Shown piece by piece: positions 11,031-21,310 of a DNA stretch of 64,000 nt (its first letter is position 1; each line of letters opens with the position of its first letter). The stretch comes from Larix kaempferi (lineage: Eukaryota > Streptophyta > Pinopsida > Pinales > Pinaceae): assembly GCA_027924585.1 (NCBI GenBank), contig BSBM01000764.1, forward strand, positions 4,040,501-4,104,500. The letters are read 5' to 3'. The notes under the pieces were generated by a model. It saw only the letters and a list, made by a program, of their open reading frames with translations, made no database searches and was not told the DNA's origin. The position numbers and the translations under genes were made by a program.

Positions 11031-12512
11031 CTCCACCTTAACGAGAAGGATATTATAACAACATCTTCAAGAGCAAGGAGTCATCGACTACATGATACAT
11101 GATACATCTATAAATCATTAGAAGCTTTCTTAATACATCATCATCGGTAACTCAAACAGTTACTGGAATATAATCAATACTGGAACATTAGCATCATCAG
11201 TATTGAGTCTTCATCTTCTGCAACACTTGAACAGCTACAGCAACATCAACATCTGGATCCTCACGATCAGCAACATCATAATCTAGATCATCACGATCAA
11301 CAACATTGTCATCTATATCATCACGATCAACAACATCGTCATCACAATCATCACGATCAACAGCATCGTCATCTAGATCACCACGATCAACAACATCGTC
11401 ATCTAGATCATCACGATCAACAACATCATCATCACGATCATCACGATCAACATCATCATCATCTAGATCATCACGATCAATAGCATCGTCATCTAGATCA
11501 TCACAATCAACAACATTGTCATCTCTACAACACACATGATCCAATTATAGGATGATCAATCCCGCTCACTTTAGGACATAAGTCCAAGGATGATACAATC
11601 CTGATCTGCTTACGGGATGATCAACCTCTCTCAATTTAAGACATCTCTCATGTCTAGGGACGATACAATCCCAACCACAGTGCCAGTCCTTTTTCATATT
11701 GGATGTGACCAAGATTAAATCTAGGATTTATCACCACAGAGCCAATCCAGGATGTGGCCTAGATTAGATCTAGGATTTACCACCACAGAGCCAGTCCTTT
11801 TTCATACTGGATGTGACCTAGATCAGATCTAGGATTTATCACCACAGAGCCAATCCAGGATGTGACCTAGATTAGATCTAGGATTTACCACCACAGAGCC
11901 AGTCCTTTTTCATACTGGATGTGACCTAGATTAGATCTAGTATTTATCACCACAAAGCCAATCCAAGATGTTACCTAGATTAGATCTAGGATTTATCACG
12001 TACATTTTGAACCAACTGTCTAGGGACGATGCAGTCCTATAACGTACATTTTGAACTAAACGTTTAGGGACGATGCAGTCCTATCATATACATTTTGAAC
12101 TAAATGTTTAGGGACGATGCAGTCCTATCATGTACATTTTGAACTAAATGTTTAGGGATGATGCAATCCTCTCACGTACATTTTGACCTAAATGTTTAGG
12201 GACGATGCAGTCCTATCACGTACATTTTGAACCAAAGGTTCTGGGATGATGCAATCCCCACCACGTCCACTGGGGATTACTTTCTCGAAGACATATGTCT
12301 ACGACTCTCTTTTAGGACATGTGTCCATGGATGATACAATCCACTTGTCAACTTATACCAAGTCTAAGGACCATTCATCGACCTCATCATCGGTATCGCC
12401 AATACAGGTATCCACATCATTGACCTCACTGTCAATGCAGGCAATCTCATCATCAGCGACCACATCACTCCCCCTTACGAGGAGGGTCCTTCTGAACTAC
12501 ACCAAGCTTGTC
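11031..12512 (-). repeat. Minisatellite-rich 3' untranslated region of the nested Copia element
   Basis: Three arrays sit side by side. At 11245-11530 a 30-bp unit (core ATCATCACGATCAACA) repeats about nine times. At about 11690-12000 a ~60-65-bp unit with CACCACAGAGCCA and GATCTAGGATTTA recurs about five times, alternating with longer versions that include TTTTTCATACTGGATG. At 11995-12245 a ~52-56-bp unit with GTACATTTTGAAC and TTTAGGGACGATGCA repeats about five times. The 30-bp period keeps frames open in both directions (an Asp-rich frame on minus at 11544-11197, a Ser/Arg-rich frame on plus). I regard these as by-products of the repeat. Confidence 0.85.
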
Positions 12513-13485
12513 TCAGAAATACTCAAACTTTACTCGAGACAGAGGTTTGGTCAATATATCAGCAACTTGTTCGTCAGTACTCACATACTTGAGCTTGATA
12601 GCTCCTTTCTGCACCATATCCCATATATAAAAATATCGGATCTCTATGTGCTTTGACTTATCATGGAACACTAGATTCTCTGTCATCTTGATACAACTAT
12701 GGTTGTCACACAGGATCACAGTGGGGTCCATCTCTAAGTCAAATAATCCTAATAACATCTTTCAAAGCCATATCGCTTCACAACTAGCAGAGCAAGCAGC
12801 AATATATTCTGCTTCAGCTGTGCTGAGAGCCACACTCAACTACTTCTTGCTAAACCACGAGATCATGGTAGATCCCAGACAATAACATCCTCCCAATTTG
12901 CTCTTCCTGTCTGATACACTTCCTTCCCAATAAACATCTATGTAGCCATATAGTCTGAAGTCACAATCTCCAAGATAACATAGACCAAAGTCTATCGTAC
13001 CCTTTAGGTACCTCGTCACATGCTTTGCATCTATCAGGTGAACTCATCTAGGTTCCACTAGATACTAACTCAAGGTGTTCACGGAAAAGCATATATCTGG
13101 TCTGGTATTTGTCAAATACATCAATGACCCAATAATTTGTCTATACAGAGTCATATCCACTAACTCTGATGAATCATCAGCTAATAGCTTCAAGTTGGAA
13201 TCCACCCCTGCCATACTTCCAGACCTAGGAACTAGTGCATCAATCCGAGATCTTTCATCTCAAATTCTGAAGAGAGCTTCTTCTTTCACTCGATAATCTG
13301 TTTTTCATTTCCAATCAGAAATAGATCATGCACATACAACAACAATATGACAGGTTCATCATCCATAACTTTGAGATAAATATTAGGATGAGATTTAATC
13401 TTGGTAAAGCCCAAGCTTGTCAAGAAACTGTCAATTCTTCCATACCAAGCTCTGGGAGCTTGCTTCAACCCATACAAAGCCTTCT
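12513..13485 (-). pseudogene. Copia RT C-terminal half and RNase H, frameshifted
   Basis: This continues the pol reading frame after frameshifts at 13486. Frame 13477-13286 holds the RT block MYGLKQAPRAWY and the catalytic loop, which reads YVHD at about 13333-13325 instead of YVDD, so one metal-binding Asp is lost. Frame 12758-12513 is the end of RNase H, with CDNHSCI, HDKSKHIEIRY and DILTKPL, as expected at the C-terminus of Copia pol. The part between them carries further stops. Without the second Asp the polymerase should be inactive. Confidence 0.88.
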
Positions 13486-15288
13486 TCAGTTTGCATAGTG
13501 GGTTCTTCTATCTTCAACCTCAAATCCTTGTGGTTGTTCTATGTACACTTCCTCCTCGATCATACCATTCAGGAAGGCTGTCTTTACATCCATCTGGTAT
13601 AATTTCCACTTCATCATGGATGCAAGTGCCATGGTAGTTCTAATGGAAGTGTACCTTGCAACTGGTGCAAATGTTTCTTCATAGTCAATTCCCTCTTTCT
13701 GAGAGAATCCTCTGGCCACAAACCTTGCCTTATGCTTTTCAATGTTTCCATCCGCATCATGCTTTATCTTGTATATCCATTTGGAGGATACCACACTCTT
13801 GTCCTTTGGTTTGGGAACTATATCCCAAACATCATTCTTCATTATTAACTGGTACTCCTCTGTCATTGCCTCCACCCACTCTTTCTTATGAGATGCTTCT
13901 TCATAACTAGTGGTTTCTTGATCTACAAAATCACACATCAAGGCCACATAGTTGGAGAATGTCTTTGGTTTCTTATGCACCCTAGTAGAGCTTTCAGGAG
14001 CTCCATAATTTTTTGCTCCTAGAATAATGTCTCTCGCCCATGCTGGTTTTCTCTTCCTTGATATGTTCATGACAGGGGGTTCTTGTGGTTCCATCATGTC
14101 ATGGTCTTTAGGTGTTGTCTCTTCAGGGGTGGGTGTAGCTTCTGTAGTTCTGGAAGGTGCATCTTCCTCATATACTTCTTCATACTGGCACTTCCTAGAT
14201 CTCTTGAGAGATGCCTCTTCATCAAATGTTACATCCCTACTTATTTCCATATGATGGAACCCTGGGATGTATATTCTGAATCCTTTGGATGCTTCACAAT
14301 ATCCAACAAATATTCCTTTCTTCCCAGAAGGATCTAGCTTGGTCCTCTTTTCTTTTGGAATGTGAATGTATACTGGGCATCCAAATATCTTGAGGTGACT
14401 TACCTCAGGCTTCTTTCCCGTGAACACTTCTTCTGGGGTCTTGAAATCAAGAGCACTATGAGATAGTCTATTCTGCACATAGACTGTTGTCCTAGCTGCT
14501 TCAGCCCATAAATACATAGGTAGATCTTGATCATGTATCATTGTTTTTACTGCTTCCATAATGGTTATATTCTTTCTCTCCGCAACACCATTTTGTTGGG
14601 GATTATAGGTAGTGGTTAGCTCCCTCTTGATTCCAGCTTCTTTACAAGAGACTTCAAAATCTTTTGAAGTATATTCTCCACCATTATTTGTCCTGAGTAT
14701 CTTAATATTCTTTTCTGAATGGTTTTCTATCAAGGCTTTGAATTCCTTGAATTTTCCAAAGACTTCATCTTTTCCCTTCAAAAAATATATCCAAGTCTTC
14801 CTTGAGTAGTCATCAATGAATGTGAGGTAATATTCATACCCACTCAAGGATGTGGATGGAATTGGTCCACATACATATGAATGAATCAATTCCAAAGTAC
14901 TCTTAGTCTTTGTTTCACTCTTTGGAAATGGATTCTTGATATTCTTCCCTTTTGCACATCCTTTGCATGTGCCATTATGGTCAATCTTTAGATCTGGTAG
15001 TCTTATGACTGCCTTGCTCACATGAGGTAGTGCTTTGTAGTTAATGTGAGCAAGTCTCCTATGCCATAGCTCACATGGGCTAGTGGCTTCATGAACAAGG
15101 GCATCTTTAATATGACCCTTGAGTTTGTATAGAACTCCTTCCTCTTCACCAATAACAATTGCATCCTCAATTGATTTTCCTTTGGACCACATGAGTACTT
15201 GTCCATCTATGAATGCAACCCTATAACCTTTCTTATCTAAAGCTGAGATAGAAAGTAAGTTCTTCTTTAAACCTGGTACATAAAGGAT
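13486..15288 (-). pseudogene. Copia integrase and RT N-terminal half
   Basis: A 568-codon open stretch (15192-13486) in the same frame as gag. The first ~80 residues hold the zinc-binding HHCC module (CELWHRRLAH, CKGCAKGKN). The integrase core follows, but two of its three DDE acids are changed: HSYVCGP has Tyr (residue 106) for the first Asp, and RTNNGGEY has Asn (169) for the second. The Glu in NGVAERKN (205) remains, at the normal 35-residue spacing. Then come a GKKGIFVGY motif and the variable linker. RT starts with NDVWDIVPKP, then HKARFVARGFSQKEGIDY and FLNGMIEEEVYIEQPQGF. The integrase should be dead even apart from the upstream stops. Confidence 0.93.
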
Positions 15289-16422
15289 TTACTTCATCTT
15301 CAATGCAGTTCTAGAATCAAGCTTGTAGCTTCCTTCACCAATCCCTTTGATGGGATATTGACAGTTATCTCCTAGAGATACCTTCTGTGGAGAGGCCTTC
15401 TCTTCAAGTCTTGAGAGAGTCTTCTTTTGTCCTGTCATGTGCTTTGAAGCACCACTATCAATGAGCCATGTATCTTCTCCAGGTGTTACATCCCCATAGA
15501 GTGCAGAGAATAGAACATATTCTTCCGCATCTTCTTTTTCTATTTTGGTTCTTTTCTTTTGAGGCTTTTCCTCTTCCTCTTCTTCACTATCATCTTCTGC
15601 CAAATGTGCTTGATGTCTTTTGTGAAGATTTTTCTTCTTCTTCTTTGAAGGACAATTTCTAGAAATGTGTCCTAGTTTGTGACAACTATAACATTGAACT
15701 GAGGAGAGATCTTTTTCTGAACTTTATCCTCCTCTCTTTTTAAATTTGTGAGGAGGATGAGATTCCTTGTGGCCATTCTTCTTGGAATTGAAATGACTCC
15801 TTCTTTTGGTGTGGGTGGCTAAAGCTTGGTCATCTTCTTTGAGCAAGGATTCTCTATTGGCAACCCTGGCTTCTTCTTGAATGTAATCCTCCCATACCAC
15901 ATCAAACTTCATGCTTTCTTTTCTTGCACACATGGTTTGAATGAATGAATCCCAAGGTCTAGAGAGACCATTGAGAGCAGTCATGACTAGTTCATCTTCA
16001 TCAAGAGTGTCTCCAATAGCTTCTAGTTGTTCCTTGAACTAGGAGACCCATGTGAAGTAATCTTGAATAGATTCTCCTTTACTCATTTTTGTACTCTTCA
16101 ATTGAGTTCTCAAATTCATCTTTCTATTGATATTCCTTCCTTCATACATCCTGCCTAGCGCACCATACATTTCCTTTGGAGTCTTCTTGGATGCCACTTG
16201 GGGAATCAAGTGGTCTTTGATAGAATCAGCAATGATTCTCTTTTCCCTAATCAAGTCCTTCCTATGCTTCTCTTTGGCTTCATCTTCTTTACGTTCTGCA
16301 ACCTCATCTTTGATATATTGGGCAAGATCATTCTCTTCAAGAATGAGACCAATCCTATATTTCCATGCTCAGAAATTATCTATACCCTCTAGCTTGTCTT
16401 CAAGCTTAGTGCTTGGAGCCAT
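15289..16422 (-). pseudogene. Copia gag and protease
   Basis: The start ATG at 16422 gives MAPSTKLEDKLEG, closely matching the gag start of the plus-strand Copia element. The frame contains a Copia-type gag (UBN2-like), a CCHC knuckle (CYSCHKLGHISRNC, about 15700-15655), an acidic stretch, and the protease motif WLIDSGASKHM with active-site Asp near 15457. In-frame stops occur at 16369-16371, 16039-16041, 15724-15726 and 15289-15291. The first is a CGA-to-TGA change in FRAWKY, judged by comparison with the other copy, and is typical of methylated-cytosine decay. Confidence 0.92.
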
Positions 16423-16893
16423 CTTATCCAGGAGGTCACATAGATTGAAGTTTCAAAAGATAGAATAGTACTTACCAGGAGATGAGCTTGATTGAATTGA
16501 GGTTATTGGTGTGCTCTGTTTTTGGAAACTTCAACTTTTCACCTTCTGGATCTGCAACAGAATTTCTAGTTTTTTGGTCTTCACTTTTTTGGTTTACTAG
16601 TGCACAGGTTCGTAGCTTTTCTTGTTCACTGGTGCATAGGTGTGCACTTTTCTGGTTTACAAGTTTTTCTGGTTTTCTGTTTTTTTGGTCCAAAACCGAA
16701 ACTAGGGTTTGAATTTCTCGGAGTTCTACCCACTCAAAAAGTTTGATCTAGGGCTCAAAAGTTCGATTTTGAGGAGGGCTATCCAGCCATGTAATTAGAT
16801 TCCAAAAATTCCAACTTTTGCAGAAACCCTAATTTTCACCAGAGGAGGAGAGAGAGGTATTTTCACCTTGTGAAAGATGTCCTATTTAGGCTA

Positions 16894-16905
16894 GCTCTGA
16901 TACCA
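16894..16905 (-). promoter_or_regulatory. Primer-binding site (initiator tRNA-Met) of the nested Copia element
   Basis: Minus-strand TGGTATCAGAGC directly abuts the 5' LTR. It is the standard plant Copia site, complementary to the 3' end of initiator tRNA-Met. Confidence 0.95.
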
Positions 16906-17407
16906 TGTTAAGTTTAGCCTAATTTAACAAGCAAGATCACTGAAAGAAACACAATCACAAGATAGACAAAGATTTACCCTGGGAAACCCTCATGGGGTAG
17001 AAAACCTAGCAAAGCTTTCCTCAATATAGATAATCAACCTAATACAAGATGTAGTCCTCAACAAGAGCTCCTTCTCCTCCTATGCATACCTCTCTCTCTC
17101 TCCTATGTGTAATACACAAGTGAGTGAATGAATGAGATAAATGAGGAACACACCTCCTCTATTTATACTCATGTTCTAACTGACTTTTCACCCTAATGGA
17201 GCCAACCTTTCCCAAGAGAGTCTAATAACCCCTAAACAGCTAACTCAGGGCTGACCTAACATGGGAGATCTAATAGCCCTAGTTACCACACTTCCTCATT
17301 GGAATAAAAATCTCCGGATATACAATAGGGTCTCTACGGAGGAATGAAACATCTCCGGAATAATAAAGTACAAATATAATATACTTAGAAGTTACAATAT
17401 TTCAACA
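16906..17407 (-). repeat. 5' LTR of the nested Copia element
   Basis: The 502-bp LTR starts TGTTAAG and ends TTTCAACA. On the minus strand a TATAAATAG box (17159-17167) overlaps a bulged palindrome: plus 17139-17148 (AAATGAGGAA) against 17155-17164 (TCCTCTATTT). The same arrangement occurs in the other Copia LTRs of the window. It differs from the 3' LTR by a modest number of substitutions and small indels, which indicates an old but not ancient insertion. Confidence 0.92.
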
Positions 17408-17412
17408 TTTCT

Positions 17413-18314
17413 TCATTTGCCATGTCTGTGAATGCAACAATCCTTAAGCTTGGTACAATGTACTCCATAGGCATCACAGCTTCCTATCCATAGACCAATC
17501 TGAAAGGTGTATGGCCTGTCAGTTTCTTACAAGTCGTTCTGTAAGCCCATAATATAGCTTGAATGCGCAGATCCCAATCATTTCTACTTATATCGCATAC
17601 TTTTGTCAACGCATTCTCCAACACTTTGTTAAATGATTCAACAGTTCCATTGGCTTGTGGATGGTATGGTGTACTTCTCTGATGGTAGATGTAGAACTCC
17701 TCAGTAAGGGATTCAATAGTTTTGTTTAAAAAGTGGGTCCCTTGATCACTCATTAAAATATTTGGGCATCCAAATCTGGTAAGGACGTTCTCAAAAATTA
17801 ATTGCGTGGCAGTAACTGCGCTACAGTCTTTCACTAATTTAGCTTCTGCCCATCTGGTGAGATAATTAGTTACGGTGATAATGTATCTCGCACCAGTCCT
17901 CTTTTCGGGTGGGTTAATAGGTCCCATGGAATCAATAGCCTGTTTGTCAAATTCTTGTAATGTAAACTGTTGTTTCAACGACATTTCATCTCTTCGTGAT
18001 GGCTTCCCTGTTCTCTGGCTAACATCGCAACTCTGGCAATGTTCCTTTGAGTATTTGTGGATTGTAGGCCACCATAGTACTGCTCTTAATATCTTATGCG
18101 TAGTAGCTCTTCCTGCGTAGTCATCTCCAGAGACACCTAAGTGTGCCTCAGCCAAAATAAATGGCTTCTCATGCTCTAACATGCATTTGCGCAACACTTC
18201 AGCTAGTCCCAACTTGTATAATTGACCTGCTATGATAGTGAAGTCTGGGGATTTAACTACCAGCTGCTTCTTCTGCTCCATAGTGAACTCTGTAGGTGCC
18301 AACCCTGTAGTCAA
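17413..18314 (-). pseudogene. Integrase N-terminus and catalytic core of the giant Gypsy element
   Basis: The frame runs open from 18314 to 17484, then continues to the Copia insertion point. The zinc module is damaged: EAHLGVSGDDYAG lacks the second His of the usual GGHYAG block, while the Cys pair (HCQSCDVSQ) is kept. The catalytic triad is intact: Asp128 (AIDSMGP), Asp190 (MSDQGTHF) and Glu226 (NGTVESFNK), with the usual 35 residues between the last two. FRLVYG precedes a stop at 17484. The downstream part of the gene is at 10515-10165. Confidence 0.92.
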
Positions 18315-18350
18315 AAAGTCTATAATATCCTTGTAATATTCATCTACAAT

Positions 18351-18824
18351 CTATATTGCAAATAACTGCGCGTCAGGTAGATTGTCTTCGAGATTGGTGG
18401 GTTCTTCGCTTGACTCAATCCTTGAGAGATGGTCAGGTCCTAGGTTCAATCTGGCTGGTTTAACAATGATCTCATAGTCATATTCTTGGAATAGTAGTAG
18501 CCATCTGCATATTCTCCCCCCTAACACTGTTTTATTAACCAAGTACTTCAAAGCGGAATGGTCAGTAAACATTGAGAAGTGCACACCCAACAAATAGTGC
18601 CTGAATTTTTGCAGTGCATACACCATAGCTAGACCCTCTCTTTCTGTCGTGGTGTAATTCTTTTCAGTTAATGAGATATTTCTGCTCAAAAATGCAATGG
18701 GATGGTCAATGCCTCCCTCTCCTAGTTGTGCTAGCACAATTCCTAATGCTATAGATGAAGCATCAACATGTACATGGAATGGCTTACTCCAATATGTAAA
18801 CACAAGGATTGGCGTAGTTACCAT
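18351..18824 (-). pseudogene. RNase H domain of the giant Gypsy element
   Basis: This 157-codon open stretch holds the RNase H fold of plant Gypsy elements. VHVDASSIALG carries the first Asp, TTTEREGLAMVYAL the Glu, and MFTDHSALKYL the second Asp. It is preceded by the RT connection and followed after a stop (18351) by integrase. No second, archaeal-type RNase H domain, as found in some Tat elements, is visible. Confidence 0.92.
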
Positions 18825-19886
18825 TTTCTCTTTTAATGTGCCTAGTCTCTTGTCACATTTTGCATTTCAGATGAACTGCGCTTCCTTTTTTAGAAACTTC
18901 TCCATTTTCATGGTTATCTGCACATAACCCTTGATAAATTTTCTGTAATTTCCAGGATGTCCCAACGTGGTGCGAAGTTGCTTAACTAAATTCGGCATTG
19001 GAAGGTTCACAATAACTGTGATCTTCGCAGGGTCAACCATCAAACCATGTTTACAGACAATGTGTCCCAACAGAATTCCACAGGGAACACAAAAGATACA
19101 TTTCTTTAAATTCAAAGAAATTTGATGTTGTCTGCATTTTGCTAACATCATTCTTAGGTTCTCATAATGGTTCTTTAGCAAACCAAAGACAGTCCAATCA
19201 TCAAAATAGACTTCTAAGAACTTATGAATAAAGTCTTTGAATGCTGCAACAACTACTTTGGAAAAGATGGTAGGTGCATTCTTTAATCCAAATGGCATAA
19301 CTGTATACTGATATGATCCCCATTCAGTATCAAATTTGGTCTTATGCCTATCTGATTCATCAATCCTGATTTGATGGTAACCGAAAAATCCATCAATGAA
19401 AGAATATGCTTCATTTCCTCCGACATTGTCCAATACTTCATCTGTAAATGGAGTAGGAAATGGGTCATGTAGCGAAGCATCATTAATCTTCCTCAGATCT
19501 ACACAGATTCTTATTTCTCCTTTTGTCTTCTTGTCCTGGATAAACATAGGACTTATCCATTCTGATTCTTCAACTAGCTCAATGATCCCTGCATCAAGCA
19601 CATTGTCTAGTTCTGCCTTAACTCTTTCTTTGTATCTAGGATTCAGTCTATAAGGCCTATGTCTAATAGGTTTCGTGCCTGGATTGAGAGGTATCTTCAT
19701 CACCCTCAAGTCGCCCAAAGTGCCTTTCATTTCAGCGATCTTCGTTGGAAATAAATCCTGATATTCATGCAGAAGGTCTACGATCTGCGCGACCATTTCA
19801 TCATCCCAGTAATATCCAATGGATGTGAACTTCGGCTCTTCACTTGTGCCAATGTTCACTTTATTTGTCTTGAAAGGGATTCTCAT
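18825..19886 (-). pseudogene. Reverse transcriptase of the giant Gypsy element
   Basis: A 339-codon open stretch covers the whole RT. Visible motifs in order are PYRLNPRYKE, GIIELVEESEWISP, IRICVDLRKIND, YSFIDGFFGYHQI (catalytic Asp165), MPFGLKNAP, and the YFDD box (residues 227-230). The end has LRTTLGHPGNYRKFI, then a stop at 18867-18869 where a Trp codon is expected (TGG to TGA). All three catalytic Asp are present, so RT is the best preserved part of the element. Confidence 0.94.
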
Positions 19887-20748
19887 ATCTGGAATTTATA
19901 ATTGAGATCCCTCTACATCGTTCGCTCCTTCTGACTCTGGAATATTAACATTGCGTGGATCCTCCTCATCACTTTCCTCTGTATCTTCTCCATCTATTAT
20001 AACATTCAAGGGCATGTTCTATTTTTCTTGGCCATTCTGGCTGTAGGTTCATAGGTACTTTTACATCTTGAATTATCTTGTCTTTGATTGCCTCTAATGC
20101 CTTGTTTGTACTTGGGCATTCTTCTCTGAATATTCTTTCTTTGATGACCTGCAAAGCTTCGTTTATGCTTATATAGTCATCTTCAAAGATGAAGGTTCTT
20201 TGGAAGTTAGCAGTCAACATAGACCAATCTGTGGTTCCTCTGTGAAGCTCGACGTCTGTGTACCAATTCTTTAGAATCTACTCTAGTGTATGCACAAACA
20301 GATGAACCCATTTTGTCTGTGGCCTTTTTGTCCATGCTTGTGAACAAGTCTCTATGTGATCCCTCGGATATGTTTGTCCATTGTACCTTTCCATGGTCAG
20401 CGCAGCTTTCTCTGCGAATATGATTTTCATCATATGTTTGCACTGATCCCATGTGGTCAAAGTCTCCTTATGCGCGGCCCACCATCTGGCAGGTGTAGTG
20501 CGTAGTGCCATATCCATTGCTAGTATGCGATGTTCAGCTGAAATTGATACAGTATATTCTTGCAAAAATGTATAGACGTTAGTTGAACCATCATAAGTGG
20601 GGATTGGACTTACCTCAGTTCCAATCCAACACAATGATATTGTGAGTTGCACGCATCATCTTGCAGATACTTCATGCAATATGCTTTGCCAATTCTCCAA
20701 TCCTGCATCGAAGTCTGATACGCAAGAACTATCACATCGCCAACTAAG
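19887..20748 (-). pseudogene. Second gag-like domain between protease and RT
   Basis: One frame (20652-19969) is open for about 228 codons with a single stop (20278-20280). It contains PTYDGSTNVYTFLQEY, ALRTTPARWWAAHKETLTTW, a WVHLFVHTLE block and TTDWSMLTANFQRTF. This resembles the capsid region of plant Gypsy Gag proteins: a PxFDG start, an ARWW block, and a long helical tail. An acidic tail (about 19990-19900) leads after a frameshift straight into RT. Its place between protease and RT, separate from the gag upstream of protease, is unusual for a typical Gypsy polyprotein; a linker of capsid origin is my inference. Confidence 0.6.
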
Positions 20749-21310
20749 CTATCCATCAGCTGTAAGATTGATGTAGTCGACGTGGTTAGTTGTCATCTTA
20801 TAGATGTGATGAAGGTCATGAGCTCTACATTCTTCTTTGATTGGCTCAATGTATCTCGATCCTTGTAAAGGGTCCAAGGGCGCGATGAACCTAATATCTA
20901 CCCCTTCAAATATCATTTGTTTTTTCTTCAAGTCAATGATTGCGAGGTTATCGACGGCCCAATCTATCCCCAATAGTGCAGGATAAGGTTGACTGTCATC
21001 TACAATTTCAATAACCTCGAAGTATGCATGACTTTGCACACCGTCGATGTCAATAGGAATATTGGCTAGCCTTCCAAAGGGTAATTGAGTTTCTACTCAT
21101 TTGCTAGTCTTAACTATATAGGTGACCAGGACAACTTTGGTCTCCCCATCTATACCCATGTCTTCTTGTTCAAGACATTTACTTCAGATCCTAGATTAAG
21201 TATTATCTCATCCATCTCATAATCTTCGATTTGTGCACTTAGCCTCATTTCTCGTCTTGTTCTCTTGTGGATTTTGATGTGGTGAACTGCACTCTGAACA
21301 TGATCCATGC
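20749..21310 (-). pseudogene. Aspartic protease, downstream copy (catalytic Asp lost)
   Basis: This is the retropepsin-like domain of the downstream duplicate. It has the block from MDHVQSAVHHIKIHKR (about 21308) to YPALLGIDWAVDNLAIIDL (20749-21039). The active-site motif reads NLGSEVNVL (codon near 21197-21195), where the upstream duplicate has DLGSEVNVL, so the catalytic Asp is replaced by Asn. It also has extra stops and a frame change near 21040. The downstream end (QGSRYIEPIKEE) is fully present only in this copy. Confidence 0.85.

Larger units (their letters stand above)
10521..17407 (-). mobile_element. Complete but inactive Ty1/Copia element nested in the Gypsy integrase
   Basis: LTRs at 10521-11030 and 16906-17407 flank a minus-strand gag-pol. 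The target duplication TTTCT (10516-10520 and 17408-17412) is perfect and interrupts the Gypsy integrase frame. The primer-binding site complementary to initiator tRNA-Met (minus strand TGGTATCAGAGC, 16894-16905) touches the 5' LTR. A purine tract, minus strand AAGGTGGAG at 11031-11039, touches the 3' LTR. gag and pol share one frame from ATG 16422 to 13486, with four in-frame stops and then frameshifts. Between RNase H and the 3' LTR lies 1.4 kb of minisatellite-rich DNA. Confidence 0.95.

Noticed and set aside
11245-11530. Regular 30-bp repeats resembling a CRISPR array
   Set aside because: Units are directly contiguous with no unique spacers, and they lie inside a plant Copia untranslated region. 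It is a minisatellite.
16894-16905. tRNA gene fragments at GCTCTGATACCA sites (also 32813 and 50327)
   Set aside because: Each is only the 12-bp primer-binding site beside an LTR; no cloverleaf can be formed around it.
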